In this document: positions 1 through 5,327 of the stretch, in pieces
Position numbering within the stretch: position 1 is the first letter of the stretch
How the letters are laid out: the number at the start of each line of letters is the position of its first letter
Assembly: GCA_028688175.1 (NCBI GenBank)
Contig: JAQTYS010000192.1
Coordinates: forward strand, 1 to 5,327
Direction of reading: 5' to 3'
DNA: 5,327 nt
From: Methanothrix sp.
GTDB lineage: Archaea > Halobacteriota > Methanosarcinia > Methanotrichales > Methanotrichaceae
Notes under the pieces: model-generated
What the model was told of the DNA's origin: nothing
The model's database searches: none
Seen by the model: only the letters and a program-made list of their open reading frames with translations
Translations under genes and position numbers: made by a program

Positions 1-510
1 ATCTCTGCTTAGGAAATAAGCACTAAAGAGCGATACTACTAACCCGAAAAAGAAGTGGGGTAAACCGCCAATAGACATCAACACCTCTTGGGCAAGGTCC
101 TGCAATTTCAGGTTCAGGTTAGATAACTGTTTCCTTAGTAATTCTGCACCTTGGTTGGGTAGTCCTTTCAAGATCCCTTCGAAATAGAGACTCCACTGAT
201 CATATTCCTCAATGAAGCCCCGGTAGTGTTCAAGACGAGCCAAAAGTCCTACTAACTCCCCGGACAAATGAGTAAGACAGCTGACTAAACCCAAAGCCAA
301 GATAATGCCAAGGAAAGCCAGAATCATCCCCACCGCCGTACCCCGGGAGAACCCTCGCTGTTCCAGTCGTCCCACCGCTGGATCTATGACAAGAGCAAGA
401 AGGCCCCCACATAAAAAGGGAGCCACATATGAAAAGAGCAGTTTGAGCAAGATAACCGCCGCAAAGGCAATTGCGAAAATGAGGGCAACCGCTTTCTGTG
501 CCCGGTGCAT
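1..510 (-). CDS. AI-2E family transporter / YtvI-like integral membrane protein, N-terminal part (cut by window edge)
   Basis: The reverse complement of 510 to 1 is open for 170 codons without a stop and runs off the left edge, so the C-terminal half is missing. After a basic start (MHRAQK) come hydrophobic segments at about residues 7-28 and 30-42, the sequence PFLCGGLLALVIDPAVGRLE (31-50), then RGFSRGTAVGMI leading into another membrane segment (about 60-76). A polar, helical stretch follows (about 77-148). The fragment ends in a new membrane segment with VVSLFSAYFLSRD (158-170). The G-x-x-x-A-x-x-x-x-P...LE-x-RG-x-x-RG pattern and the late S-x-YFLSRD are typical of the AI-2E permease family (PF01594), which includes the sporulation protein YtvI. 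Substrate is unknown, and family members transport varied solutes or ions. The ATG lies 7 nt after the cdsA stop, and GGGGTGAT overlapping that stop can serve as ribosome site, suggesting coupled translation. Family call is firm; YtvI orthology is a guess. Confidence 0.82.
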   Translation of the reverse strand, partial: MHRAQKAVALIFAIAFAAVILLKLLFSYVAPFLCGGLLALVIDPAVGRLEQRGFSRGTAVGMILAFLGIILALGLVSCLTHLSGELVGLLARLEHYRGFIEEYDQWSLYFEGILKGLPNQGAELLRKQLSNLNLKLQDLAQEVLMSIGGLPHFFFGLVVSLFSAYFLSRD

Positions 511-517
511 AGGCTCA

Positions 518-1330
518 TCACCCCGACAGCACCGTCAAAAGCAAGTATGCGATAGGTGCGGCAAACATCAGACTATCGAACCGATCCAAAAGCCCTCCGT
601 GTCCGGGGAGGATGGAACCTGAGTCCTTTAGGCCCGCTCCCCTCTTCAACGCAGACTCTACCAAGTCCCCTATCTGTCCCGCTATACCAGCAGCAACGCC
701 AAGAAGTAAACCTTTTGAGGCCATACCCCATACTAGACCAAGCAATCCCCCTACAACTACCCCACACGCCAATCCACCCAAGGCACCTTCAATGGTTTTC
801 TTAGGGCTAATAGATGGGGCCAGGGAATGCTTTCCAAGTGCAATACCGATAAAGTACGCCCCGATATCCTGGGCCCAGATGATCAGAACCACCATAAACA
901 AGAAGCGACGACCATTGGGCTCCATCTCGCGAAGCAACCACAGGTAGGAGTAAAGACCAACGTAGACACTGCCTAAAAGAGCCAATGCCACCCGCTCTGT
1001 GCCTAGTTTGGAGCGAGTTACCAGTTCTTTGACCGCAAAAAAGAAAAAAAGTGCCGTAACCACCGCGCCACTGACGGCATATTGGTATTTGGTACTAATA
1101 TATGCGGCCAATAGTAGGCTTAGGCCTCCAATGATCAGATCGGCTCGACTAGGTGAAGAACTTAGATGGAAAAACATCCTCCACAGTTCACCTGCCGACA
1201 CAATAATAAGTAAGGTTAACAGGCCAAACAAGGCCCATCCACCTGCATAGTAAACTCCTAGTAATAACGGCACACCAACGACAGCTGTTAGAGTTCGCTT
1301 CAGAAGCTGTCCCTCGCCAAGCTTACCCAT
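518..1330 (-). CDS. cdsA: Phosphatidate cytidylyltransferase (CDP-diglyceride synthase)
   Basis: CdsA is an integral membrane enzyme that makes CDP-diacylglycerol from CTP and phosphatidic acid, the entry point to phosphatidylglycerol, cardiolipin and phosphatidylserine/ethanolamine synthesis. From the ATG at 1330 the protein has 270 residues. It is almost entirely hydrophobic, with several membrane segments starting at LTAVVGVPLLLGVYYAGG. The family signature is complete near the C terminus (about residues 226-252): S-A-L-K-R, then K-D, then PGHGGLLDRFD, with the metal-binding acidic residues intact. The region WAQDIGAYFIG (mid-protein) and SPKKTIEGALGG are also typical. The start is uncertain. 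ATG 1330 puts LLKRTLTAVV close to the N terminus as in relatives, but its ribosome site is weak (GGGG 12 nt upstream). A GTG at 1369 in the same frame would add 13 residues but lies inside the Shine-Dalgarno-like GGGGAGGTGA. The gene follows uppS by 60 nt (21 nt if GTG is used), the usual pairing. Confidence 0.95.
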   Translation of the reverse strand: MGKLGEGQLLKRTLTAVVGVPLLLGVYYAGGWALFGLLTLLIIVSAGELWRMFFHLSSSPSRADLIIGGLSLLLAAYISTKYQYAVSGAVVTALFFFFAVKELVTRSKLGTERVALALLGSVYVGLYSYLWLLREMEPNGRRFLFMVVLIIWAQDIGAYFIGIALGKHSLAPSISPKKTIEGALGGLACGVVVGGLLGLVWGMASKGLLLGVAAGIAGQIGDLVESALKRGAGLKDSGSILPGHGGLLDRFDSLMFAAPIAYLLLTVLSG

Positions 1331-1353
1331 CGCACAGCGTATCCCCGTAGAAA

Positions 1354-1373
1354 GGAGATGCGCGTTCACCTCC
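1354..1373 (-). promoter_or_regulatory. Hairpin covering the Shine-Dalgarno-like site before cdsA
   Basis: On the transcribed strand GGAGGTG (1373-1367) can pair with CATCTCC (1360-1354) across a 6-nt AACGCG loop, giving seven pairs with one G-U. The 5' arm is the best ribosome-binding sequence between uppS and cdsA and also contains the candidate GTG start at 1369. Folding would hide both. The pairing is read directly from the sequence. A role in limiting cdsA translation, or in coupling it to ribosomes finishing uppS, is inference. Confidence 0.4.
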
Positions 1374-1390
1374 CCATTGAAAACTCGAGT

Positions 1391-2140
1391 CTAGATCTGT
1401 CCGAAGCGTCTTTTACGTCTGCTGTATGCATCTACAGCCTGGCATAGCTCCCGACGACCAAATTCAGGCCACTGGATCTTAGTAACATACAGCTCTGTAT
1501 AGGCAATATGCCAGAGAAGAAAATTGCTGATTCTGTATTCCCCTCCGGTTCTAATCAGAAGATCAGGAGGGGGTTGATCTTGTAGATAAAGATGTTGGGA
1601 AAGAAGATCCTCGTCTATATCCTCAGGTGTAATCTCCCCGGCCATCACCTTTCGGACTATACTGGAAACCGCATCCACAAGCTCTGCCCGACCGCCGTAG
1701 TTAAAGGCTATGTTCAAGTATAGTCCATCATTCCGGGCGGTTTCCGTCTCAGCATTGTGAAAGGAATCAAGGATTGATTGGTCTAGTCCTTCTTTACGTC
1801 CGATAACCTTAACCCGAACATTGTTCTCGATTAACTCAGGTAGGTATTCATCCATCGCTTCCTTTAAGAGCTCCATAAGGAAATCTACTTCCTCCTGGGG
1901 GCGAGCCCAGTTCTCAGTAGAGAAGGCATACACGCTTAAGTACTTAATCCCGATCTCCCCTGCAGCCTCCACCAGTTGGCGCAGGGACTTTACCCCCATC
2001 CGATGCCCTTCGGTACGGGCAAAACCTCGGCTGATGGCCCATCTCCCGTTGCCATCCATGATTACAGCCACATGATGTGGTATGTTATCGGGTTTCTTCC
2101 ATTTGACCAGATCAACCAGCTTATTCCACAATGACCTCAT
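1391..2140 (-). CDS. uppS: Undecaprenyl diphosphate synthase (cis-prenyltransferase)
   Basis: UppS extends farnesyl diphosphate with eight isopentenyl units in cis configuration, giving the C55 carrier lipid used for peptidoglycan and other envelope polymers. From the ATG at 2140 the protein has 249 residues, a normal length. All hallmark motifs are present: HVAVIMDGNGRWA (23-35) with catalytic D29; GHRMG (45-49); SVYAFSTENWARP (69-81) with N77, W78 and R80; NYGGR; and DLLIRTGGEYRISNFLLW (193-210) with R197, R203, S205, and E216 further on. These line up with E. coli positions at a constant offset of three. The start is uncertain. ATG 2140 gives an N terminus of family-like length but has no clear Shine-Dalgarno. 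An in-frame ATG at 2233 would add 31 residues rich in glycine and tryptophan that do not resemble the family; it lies 12 nt after the preceding stop, so coupling could permit it. The stop is TAG. Confidence 0.96.
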   Translation of the reverse strand: MRSLWNKLVDLVKWKKPDNIPHHVAVIMDGNGRWAISRGFARTEGHRMGVKSLRQLVEAAGEIGIKYLSVYAFSTENWARPQEEVDFLMELLKEAMDEYLPELIENNVRVKVIGRKEGLDQSILDSFHNAETETARNDGLYLNIAFNYGGRAELVDAVSSIVRKVMAGEITPEDIDEDLLSQHLYLQDQPPPDLLIRTGGEYRISNFLLWHIAYTELYVTKIQWPEFGRRELCQAVDAYSRRKRRFGQI

Positions 2141-2150
2141 GCATATCCAG

Positions 2151-2184
2151 CCACCAAAACCCCGTCCTGTGGTGGCCCTCCACC
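2151..2184 (-). other. Two mutually exclusive hairpins ahead of uppS
   Basis: On the minus strand three short complementary blocks occur in order: GGTGG (2184-2180), CCACC (2175-2171, followed by A at 2170), and TGGTGG (2156-2151). The middle block can pair with the first (5 bp, 4-nt AGGG loop) or with the last (6 bp, 13-nt loop), but not both. The downstream option ends 11 nt before the preferred uppS ATG at 2140. Such an arrangement could tune uppS translation. The arms are short and G-rich, so chance is a real alternative. If uppS starts at 2233, this stretch is coding. Confidence 0.25.
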
Positions 2185-2245
2185 CCCCAACAGCAAGATA
2201 ACGGGCATTGTTTACCCATTGATGAAGTAGCATCGCCCCAAGGGC

Positions 2246-2452
2246 TTAAGAGGCTCCTTCCATCTCATTGGCGCAGACCAATACCCATTGATCGGAATCT
2301 TCTTTACGCTGGGCTACAACCCTCAGCACTCCACCATCGCTATCATGCTCACCCGGTGGCCGGGTAATACGGATAATAGCAGGATGCCGCCCTAAACAGG
2401 CGGCCATCGTTTGTACGTCATCAAGTTTCATCCCAACGACATTAAGATCCAT
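2246..2452 (-). CDS. Small hypothetical protein between frr and uppS, possible PASTA-like fold
   Basis: This open frame encodes 68 residues and I cannot name it. It begins at an ATG whose A is the last base of the frr stop (TGATG), a usual sign of translational coupling; AGGAG lies 14 nt upstream inside frr. The protein is soluble, with no signal peptide or membrane segment. It reads VVGMKLDDVQTMAAC (5-19), then a short strand IIRITRPPG (26-34), an acidic turn, then two likely strands GVLRVVAQRK and WVLVCANE. The order (V-G-M then a helix, strand, PPG turn, strand, strand) recalls the single PASTA domain, whose consensus has V-G-x-x-x-x-x-A helices and a P-x-G turn. This likeness is judged by eye only. 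Its tight place inside an essential operon and clean spacing support a real gene. Function is unknown. Confidence 0.7.
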   Translation of the reverse strand: MDLNVVGMKLDDVQTMAACLGRHPAIIRITRPPGEHDSDGGVLRVVAQRKEDSDQWVLVCANEMEGAS

Positions 2453-3006
2453 CAGACTTCCATCAGCTCCTGTTGTTTCTTGCTGAGGAGTTCATCTACT
2501 TTCTCAATGTACTCATCGGTCAACTTCTGTACATCATCCTGCATTTTCCGGCTCTCATCTTCCGGAAGATCCCCGTCTTTTTCCGCAGCCTTGATTTGGG
2601 AATTGGCGTCTCGACGAATGTGGCGGACCGCAACCCTTTTGTCTTCAGCCTCTTTGGCCACCAGCTTAGCCAAATCCTTTCGCCGTTCCTCAGTCAAGGG
2701 TGGAATAGCTAGACGAATTACGTTCCCGTCGCTAGAAGGAACTAGGCCTAGATCCGATTTGAGAATCGCCTTCTCAATACCAGATATAGAGGTTTTGTCG
2801 TATGGTTGAACTACAAGCAACTGTGGTTCCGGTGCCGATACGTTAGCAATTTGCCGTAGCGGTGTCGGCACATCATAGTAATCAACCATCATCCTGTCAA
2901 GCAGGCTCGGGTTTGCCCGTCCCGTTCTTACTGAGGCAAACTCTCTTTTTAATGCCTCAATGACACCATCCATCTTTTCCCTTGTTTCGCTAAGTATACT
3001 ATCCAT
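2452..3006 (-). CDS. frr: Ribosome recycling factor (RRF)
   Basis: RRF works in the cytoplasm with EF-G to split the post-termination ribosome into subunits so that it can start again. The protein is 184 residues, almost exactly the family norm of about 185. Domain I helices carry VRTGRANPSLLD (26-37), the most conserved motif of the family. Domain II holds YYDVPTPLRQIANVSAPEPQLLVVQPYD. The long C-terminal helix region shows IPPLTEERRKDLAKLVAKEAEDKRVAVRHIRRDAN in pieces matching RRF, ending in a charged helix. The ATG at 3006 lies inside the end of pyrH (8-nt overlap, ATGGATAG). AAGGTGA abuts the start and a seven-G run lies 7 nt upstream, so the ribosome site is probably the G-run; coupling to pyrH translation is likely. 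No odd residues were seen. Confidence 0.98.
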   Translation of the reverse strand: MDSILSETREKMDGVIEALKREFASVRTGRANPSLLDRMMVDYYDVPTPLRQIANVSAPEPQLLVVQPYDKTSISGIEKAILKSDLGLVPSSDGNVIRLAIPPLTEERRKDLAKLVAKEAEDKRVAVRHIRRDANSQIKAAEKDGDLPEDESRKMQDDVQKLTDEYIEKVDELLSKKQQELMEV

Positions 3007-3730
3007 TCACCTTCCCCCCCACCAGTGTACCAATCCTTTCTCCAAGAATGGCACGAATTATGTTGTCCGCAACACTAAAATTGAAAACCATAATTGGGAT
3101 GTTATTATCCATACATAGGGACGTAGCCGTTGAATCCATCACTTTAAGGCCCCGTTGCAGCACATCCATATGCCTGAGTTCCGTAAGGAGAACCGCTTTG
3201 GAATTATGCCGTGGATCCGAATCATAGACCCCGTCCACACCCTTCTTGGCCATTAGAAGGATCTCTGCTTCAATCTCCGCCGCCCGCAGGGCCGCTGTAG
3301 TATCCGTTGAAAAATAGGGATTGCCAGTTCCCGATGCGAAAATGACAACTCGACCTTTTTCCAAATGACGGATTGCCCGACGGCGTATGTATGGTTCCGC
3401 TACTTCACGCATCTCAATTGCTGTTTGCACCCTAGTCTCAATACCAAGGTTCTCCAACGCATCCTGCAATGCCAATGCATTGATCACAGTACCCAACATG
3501 CCCATGTAATCGGCAGTCACTCGGTCCATCCCCCGGGCAGAAGCAGGAGCACCACGCCAGATATTCCCGCCTCCAACCACCACCGCGATCTCAACACCTA
3601 ACTGCACGACCTTAACAATCTCCTTGGCAATAAACCCGACGACGTCCAGGTCCAGGCCGCTATCGGAAGCACCTGCCATCGCCTCTCCGCTGAGCTTTAG
3701 CAGGATACGATGATAGACTGGCTCTCCCAT
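2999..3730 (-). CDS. pyrH: UMP kinase (uridylate kinase)
   Basis: PyrH phosphorylates UMP to UDP with ATP, an essential step of pyrimidine nucleotide synthesis. It belongs to the bacterial amino-acid-kinase fold, unrelated to eukaryotic UMP kinases; family members are hexamers commonly activated by GTP and inhibited by UTP. From the ATG at 3730 it has 243 residues, the usual size. Motifs in order are ILLKLSGEAMAG (9-20), VVVGGGNIWRG (50-60), the MGMLGTVINALALQDALE helix (76-92), the nucleotide-site segment FASGTGNPYFSTDTTAA (130-146), KKGVDGVYDSDP, and LKVMDSTATSLCMDNNIPI. ATG 3730 is chosen because GGGAG lies 8 nt upstream; an in-frame TTG at 3745 would add five residues but falls on that ribosome site. 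The gene follows tsf by 18 nt and overlaps frr by 8 nt, as in the conserved cluster. Confidence 0.98.
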   Translation of the reverse strand: MGEPVYHRILLKLSGEAMAGASDSGLDLDVVGFIAKEIVKVVQLGVEIAVVVGGGNIWRGAPASARGMDRVTADYMGMLGTVINALALQDALENLGIETRVQTAIEMREVAEPYIRRRAIRHLEKGRVVIFASGTGNPYFSTDTTAALRAAEIEAEILLMAKKGVDGVYDSDPRHNSKAVLLTELRHMDVLQRGLKVMDSTATSLCMDNNIPIMVFNFSVADNIIRAILGERIGTLVGGKVNG

Positions 3731-3748
3731 GTTTTCCACTCCCAATAC

Positions 3749-4402
3749 TTATTTTCCTTCTATTTGTGCCTGAACTTCTGCAGCCAAATCACATTCCCGC
3801 TTTTCGAGACCTTCGCCCCGCTCCCAGCGGACGAAACGACGCACTGCAATATTCTCACCTAGTTTGGCTACCAGTGCCTTCTGCACCTGCTCCACGGAAA
3901 CGTCAGGATCTTTAATGAAGGGCTGTTCCAGTAGGCAGACTTCCTTATAGTACTTCTCCACTCTACCTTCTACAATTCTTTCCACGATTTTCTCCGGTTT
4001 GCCTTCATTTAGCGCCGCATTCCTATAGATCTCCCGCTCCTTATCCAGTAGGTCCGTTGGCACTTCGTCTCTGCTAACATAAAGGGGATTAGATGCAGCA
4101 ACTTGCATGGCCATGTTCTTGACGAACTCCTTGAAGTCGTCTGTCTTCGCAACAAAATCCGTCTCGCAGTTAACCTCGATCAACACGCCAATACGACCGC
4201 CCATATGAATATATGCATCCACAACACCTTCTGCTGCGATCCGCCCTGACTTCTTCGCAGCATCGGCAAGGCCCTTTTCCCTTAGAATCTGGATAGCCTT
4301 GTCCATATCACCCTCAGTTGATACCAGGGCCTTCTTGCAATCCATCATACCGGCTCCTGTTTTCTCCCGAAGTTCCTTTACCAATTGAGCTGTAACTTGC
4401 AT
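3749..4402 (-). CDS. tsf: Elongation factor Ts (short form)
   Basis: EF-Ts is the nucleotide exchange factor that releases GDP from EF-Tu so that it can bind GTP and aminoacyl-tRNA again. From the ATG at 4402 the product has 217 residues. The N-terminal UBA-like domain shows VKELREKTGAGMMDCKKAL (8-26) and a second helix pair to about residue 50. The core has NCETDFVAKTDDFKEF (78-93), with TDFV (81-84) being the EF-Tu contact motif. The C-terminal part holds KYYKEVCLLEQPFIKD and LGENIAVRRFVRWERGEG. ATG 4402 is chosen because GGAGG sits 9 nt upstream and the family begins here; an in-frame ATG at 4462 would translate the terminator hairpin. The length is well below the 283-293 residues of E. 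coli and Bacillus and close to the short forms of Thermus and several Clostridia, which lack the duplicated C-terminal part. Confidence 0.98.
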   Translation of the reverse strand: MQVTAQLVKELREKTGAGMMDCKKALVSTEGDMDKAIQILREKGLADAAKKSGRIAAEGVVDAYIHMGGRIGVLIEVNCETDFVAKTDDFKEFVKNMAMQVAASNPLYVSRDEVPTDLLDKEREIYRNAALNEGKPEKIVERIVEGRVEKYYKEVCLLEQPFIKDPDVSVEQVQKALVAKLGENIAVRRFVRWERGEGLEKRECDLAAEVQAQIEGK

Positions 4403-4420
4403 CTTGTTGAACCTCCTCAC

Positions 4421-4456
4421 AAAAAAAGCCCGTGACGACACCAAATCGCCCGGGCT
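4421..4456 (-). terminator. Intrinsic terminator or attenuator between rpsB and tsf
   Basis: Read on the minus strand, AGCCCG-GGCGAT (4456-4445), a TTGGT loop (4444-4440), then GTCGTC-A-CGGGCT (4439-4427) fold into a 12-pair stem with two G-U pairs and one bulged A. The stem runs straight into a seven-T tract (4427-4421). This is a textbook Rho-independent signal. It lies 13 nt past the rpsB stop and just before the tsf Shine-Dalgarno (4416-4412). Because tsf and the rest of the operon have no other obvious promoter here, partial termination, giving more S2 mRNA than downstream mRNA, is the likely effect. A comparable rpsB-tsf terminator is known in E. coli. Confidence 0.85.
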
Positions 4457-4469
4457 CTTCATCGTTTTA

Positions 4470-5264
4470 TTACTCCCCTTGGGCCGCTACATCCTTTTCC
4501 TTGAACATATCCTCGGTGACTTCCACAACCTCAACCTCCGGCTCCGGGCTGGCCTGTTCTTCTTCAAGCTGAGCATCTTGGAAGCCTTCTTTTCCTTCGA
4601 GCACTGCATCGGCCATGATGCTGGTCAATAGCCTGATGGCCCTAATCGCATCATCGTTGCCGGGAATTATATAATCCACTTCATCGGGATCACAGTTAGT
4701 ATCCACAATTCCCACCACAGGAATTCCCAATTTACGCGCCTCGGCAACAGCAATCCGTTCTTTCCGCGGATCAATCACAAAAATTGCGTCTGGCAGTTCA
4801 TCCATGTCTCGAATCCCTTTGAGGAACCGATGTAGCCTAGTCCGTTCCTTAACTAGCTGCAAGACTTCCTTCTTAGGCCGAACTTCAAAGGAACCGTCCT
4901 CTTCCATTCTCTCCAGCTTCTTCATATATTCAATCCGACTGCGGATCGTCTGGAAGTTGGTCAGCATACCACCTAACCATCGTTCGTTGACGTAAAACAT
5001 GCCGCAACGGGCAGCTTCCTCTTCAACCGTCTGCTGAGCCTGCTTTTTCGTTCCCACAAAAAGCACAGACCCACCATCTGTTACTGTATCCTTGATGAAA
5101 TTATGGGCTTCGTCAATTTTCCTTACAGTCTTCTGCAGATCAATGATGTAAATCCCATTTCGCTCAGTAAAGATATAATCCTTCATTTTGGGATTCCATC
5201 GCCTAGTTTGGTGACCGAAGTGAACGCCGGCTTCTAATAGCTGTTTCATGCCAACTATAGCCAT
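4470..5264 (-). CDS. rpsB: 30S ribosomal protein S2
   Basis: S2 binds late to the back of the 30S subunit, next to S1 where present, and is needed for initiation on structured mRNAs. The product has 264 residues. The N-terminal family block is complete: MKQLLEAGVHFGHQTRRWNP (6-25) and the following KMKDYIFTERNGIYIIDL. The mid-part has VLFVGTKKQAQ and YVNERWLGGMLTNFQTI. The second signature, PDAIFVIDPRKERIAVAEAR, then GIPVVGIVDTNCDPD, is intact. The last 35 or so residues form an acidic tail rich in E and V, longer than in E. coli but common in Firmicutes. The ATG at 5264 is supported by AAAGGAGGTGG ending 4 nt upstream (GGAGG core 7 nt upstream). It is the first gene of the cluster in the window. 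Confidence 0.99.
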   Translation of the reverse strand: MAIVGMKQLLEAGVHFGHQTRRWNPKMKDYIFTERNGIYIIDLQKTVRKIDEAHNFIKDTVTDGGSVLFVGTKKQAQQTVEEEAARCGMFYVNERWLGGMLTNFQTIRSRIEYMKKLERMEEDGSFEVRPKKEVLQLVKERTRLHRFLKGIRDMDELPDAIFVIDPRKERIAVAEARKLGIPVVGIVDTNCDPDEVDYIIPGNDDAIRAIRLLTSIMADAVLEGKEGFQDAQLEEEQASPEPEVEVVEVTEDMFKEKDVAAQGE

Positions 5265-5327
5265 TCGTCCACCTCCTTTCTCAAGTTGGTTTGCCTCCGC
5301 TTTGCTCTTCCTCAGTTGGCACCGAAT
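5265..5327 (-). promoter_or_regulatory. rpsB leader with strong Shine-Dalgarno; possible tail of an upstream gene
   Basis: The 63 nt before rpsB contain AAAGGAGGTGG (5279-5269), almost a perfect match to the 16S rRNA tail. No -10/-35 promoter is visible; it must lie beyond the window, or the genes upstream are cotranscribed. One minus-strand frame is open from 5325 and ends in TGA at 5283-5281, spelling SVPTEEEQSGGKPT. This could be the C terminus of an upstream protein ending just before the ribosome site, but 14 codons are too few to tell. GGTGCC (5322-5317) can also pair with GGC and ACC further on, so a structured 5' leader is the competing reading. Confidence 0.5.

Noticed and set aside
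230..412. A 60-codon minus-strand frame rich in Gly and Ser.
   Set aside because: It lies in another frame of the AI-2E-type permease, which has an unbroken 170-codon frame and clear family motifs.
612..947. Plus-strand frames of 80-110 codons opposite cdsA.
   Set aside because: They are low-complexity Pro/Thr/Ser-rich translations of the antisense strand of a membrane protein gene, with no independent support.
1384..1398. XhoI, XbaI and BglII recognition sites packed into 15 bases at the uppS/cdsA junction, resembling a cloning polylinker.
   Set aside because: uppS ends naturally (RRFGQI then TAG) through these bases and gene order is normal on both sides, so this is a chance cluster rather than vector sequence.
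1535..1564. R-T-G-G-E in UppS instead of the often quoted R-T-S-G-E.
   Set aside because: From memory the E. coli enzyme also has R-T-G-G-E followed by a basic position and R-I-S-N-F, and all catalytic residues are present, so it is normal variation.
2411..2809. A 132-codon plus-strand frame antisense to frr.
   Set aside because: It is serine/arginine-rich shadow sequence opposite a well-conserved gene, with no ribosome site or recognisable domain.
4403..4462. In-frame N-terminal extension of tsf from the ATG at 4462.
   Set aside because: It would translate the terminator stem and T-run, while ATG 4402 has a good Shine-Dalgarno and matches the family start.

Overview
The window is a compact run of seven protein genes, all on the minus strand, so the operon reads from high to low coordinates: rpsB (ribosomal protein S2), tsf (EF-Ts), pyrH (UMP kinase), frr (ribosome recycling factor), a 68-residue unrecognised protein, uppS (undecaprenyl diphosphate synthase), cdsA (phosphatidate cytidylyltransferase), and the first 170 codons of an AI-2E/YtvI-type membrane protein cut by the left edge. 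The rpsB-tsf-pyrH-frr-uppS-cdsA order is one of the best conserved blocks in bacterial genomes. It joins translation (S2, EF-Ts, RRF), UMP phosphorylation (PyrH), and the lipid carrier and phospholipid precursors of envelope growth (UppS, CdsA).

The source is probably a Firmicutes-type bacterium, clostridial or a related deep lineage. Evidence is the strong GGAGG Shine-Dalgarno sites, a short EF-Ts of about 217 residues lacking the C-terminal part of the E. coli and Bacillus proteins, base composition near 50% GC by eye, and a YtvI-like permease, a family common in spore-formers. Genus-level assignment is not possible from this window.

Layout from right to left. Positions 5327-5265 are the rpsB leader, with a near-perfect Shine-Dalgarno and possibly the last codons of an upstream gene. 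rpsB ends at 4470. A strong hairpin plus T-run terminator or attenuator sits between it and tsf. tsf, pyrH, frr and the small ORF follow tightly (pyrH/frr overlap by 8 nt, frr/small ORF by 1 nt). About 105 nt before the preferred uppS start hold two mutually exclusive hairpins, and the uppS start is uncertain. cdsA begins after a 20-nt hairpin that buries its best Shine-Dalgarno. The permease follows cdsA after 7 nt.

The window is mostly ordinary core genome. The less ordinary parts are the small gene between frr and uppS, the permease where dxr and rseP are often found, and the RNA structures before tsf, uppS and cdsA. I see no mobile element, CRISPR array, tRNA or rRNA gene, and no evidence of a wholly new system.
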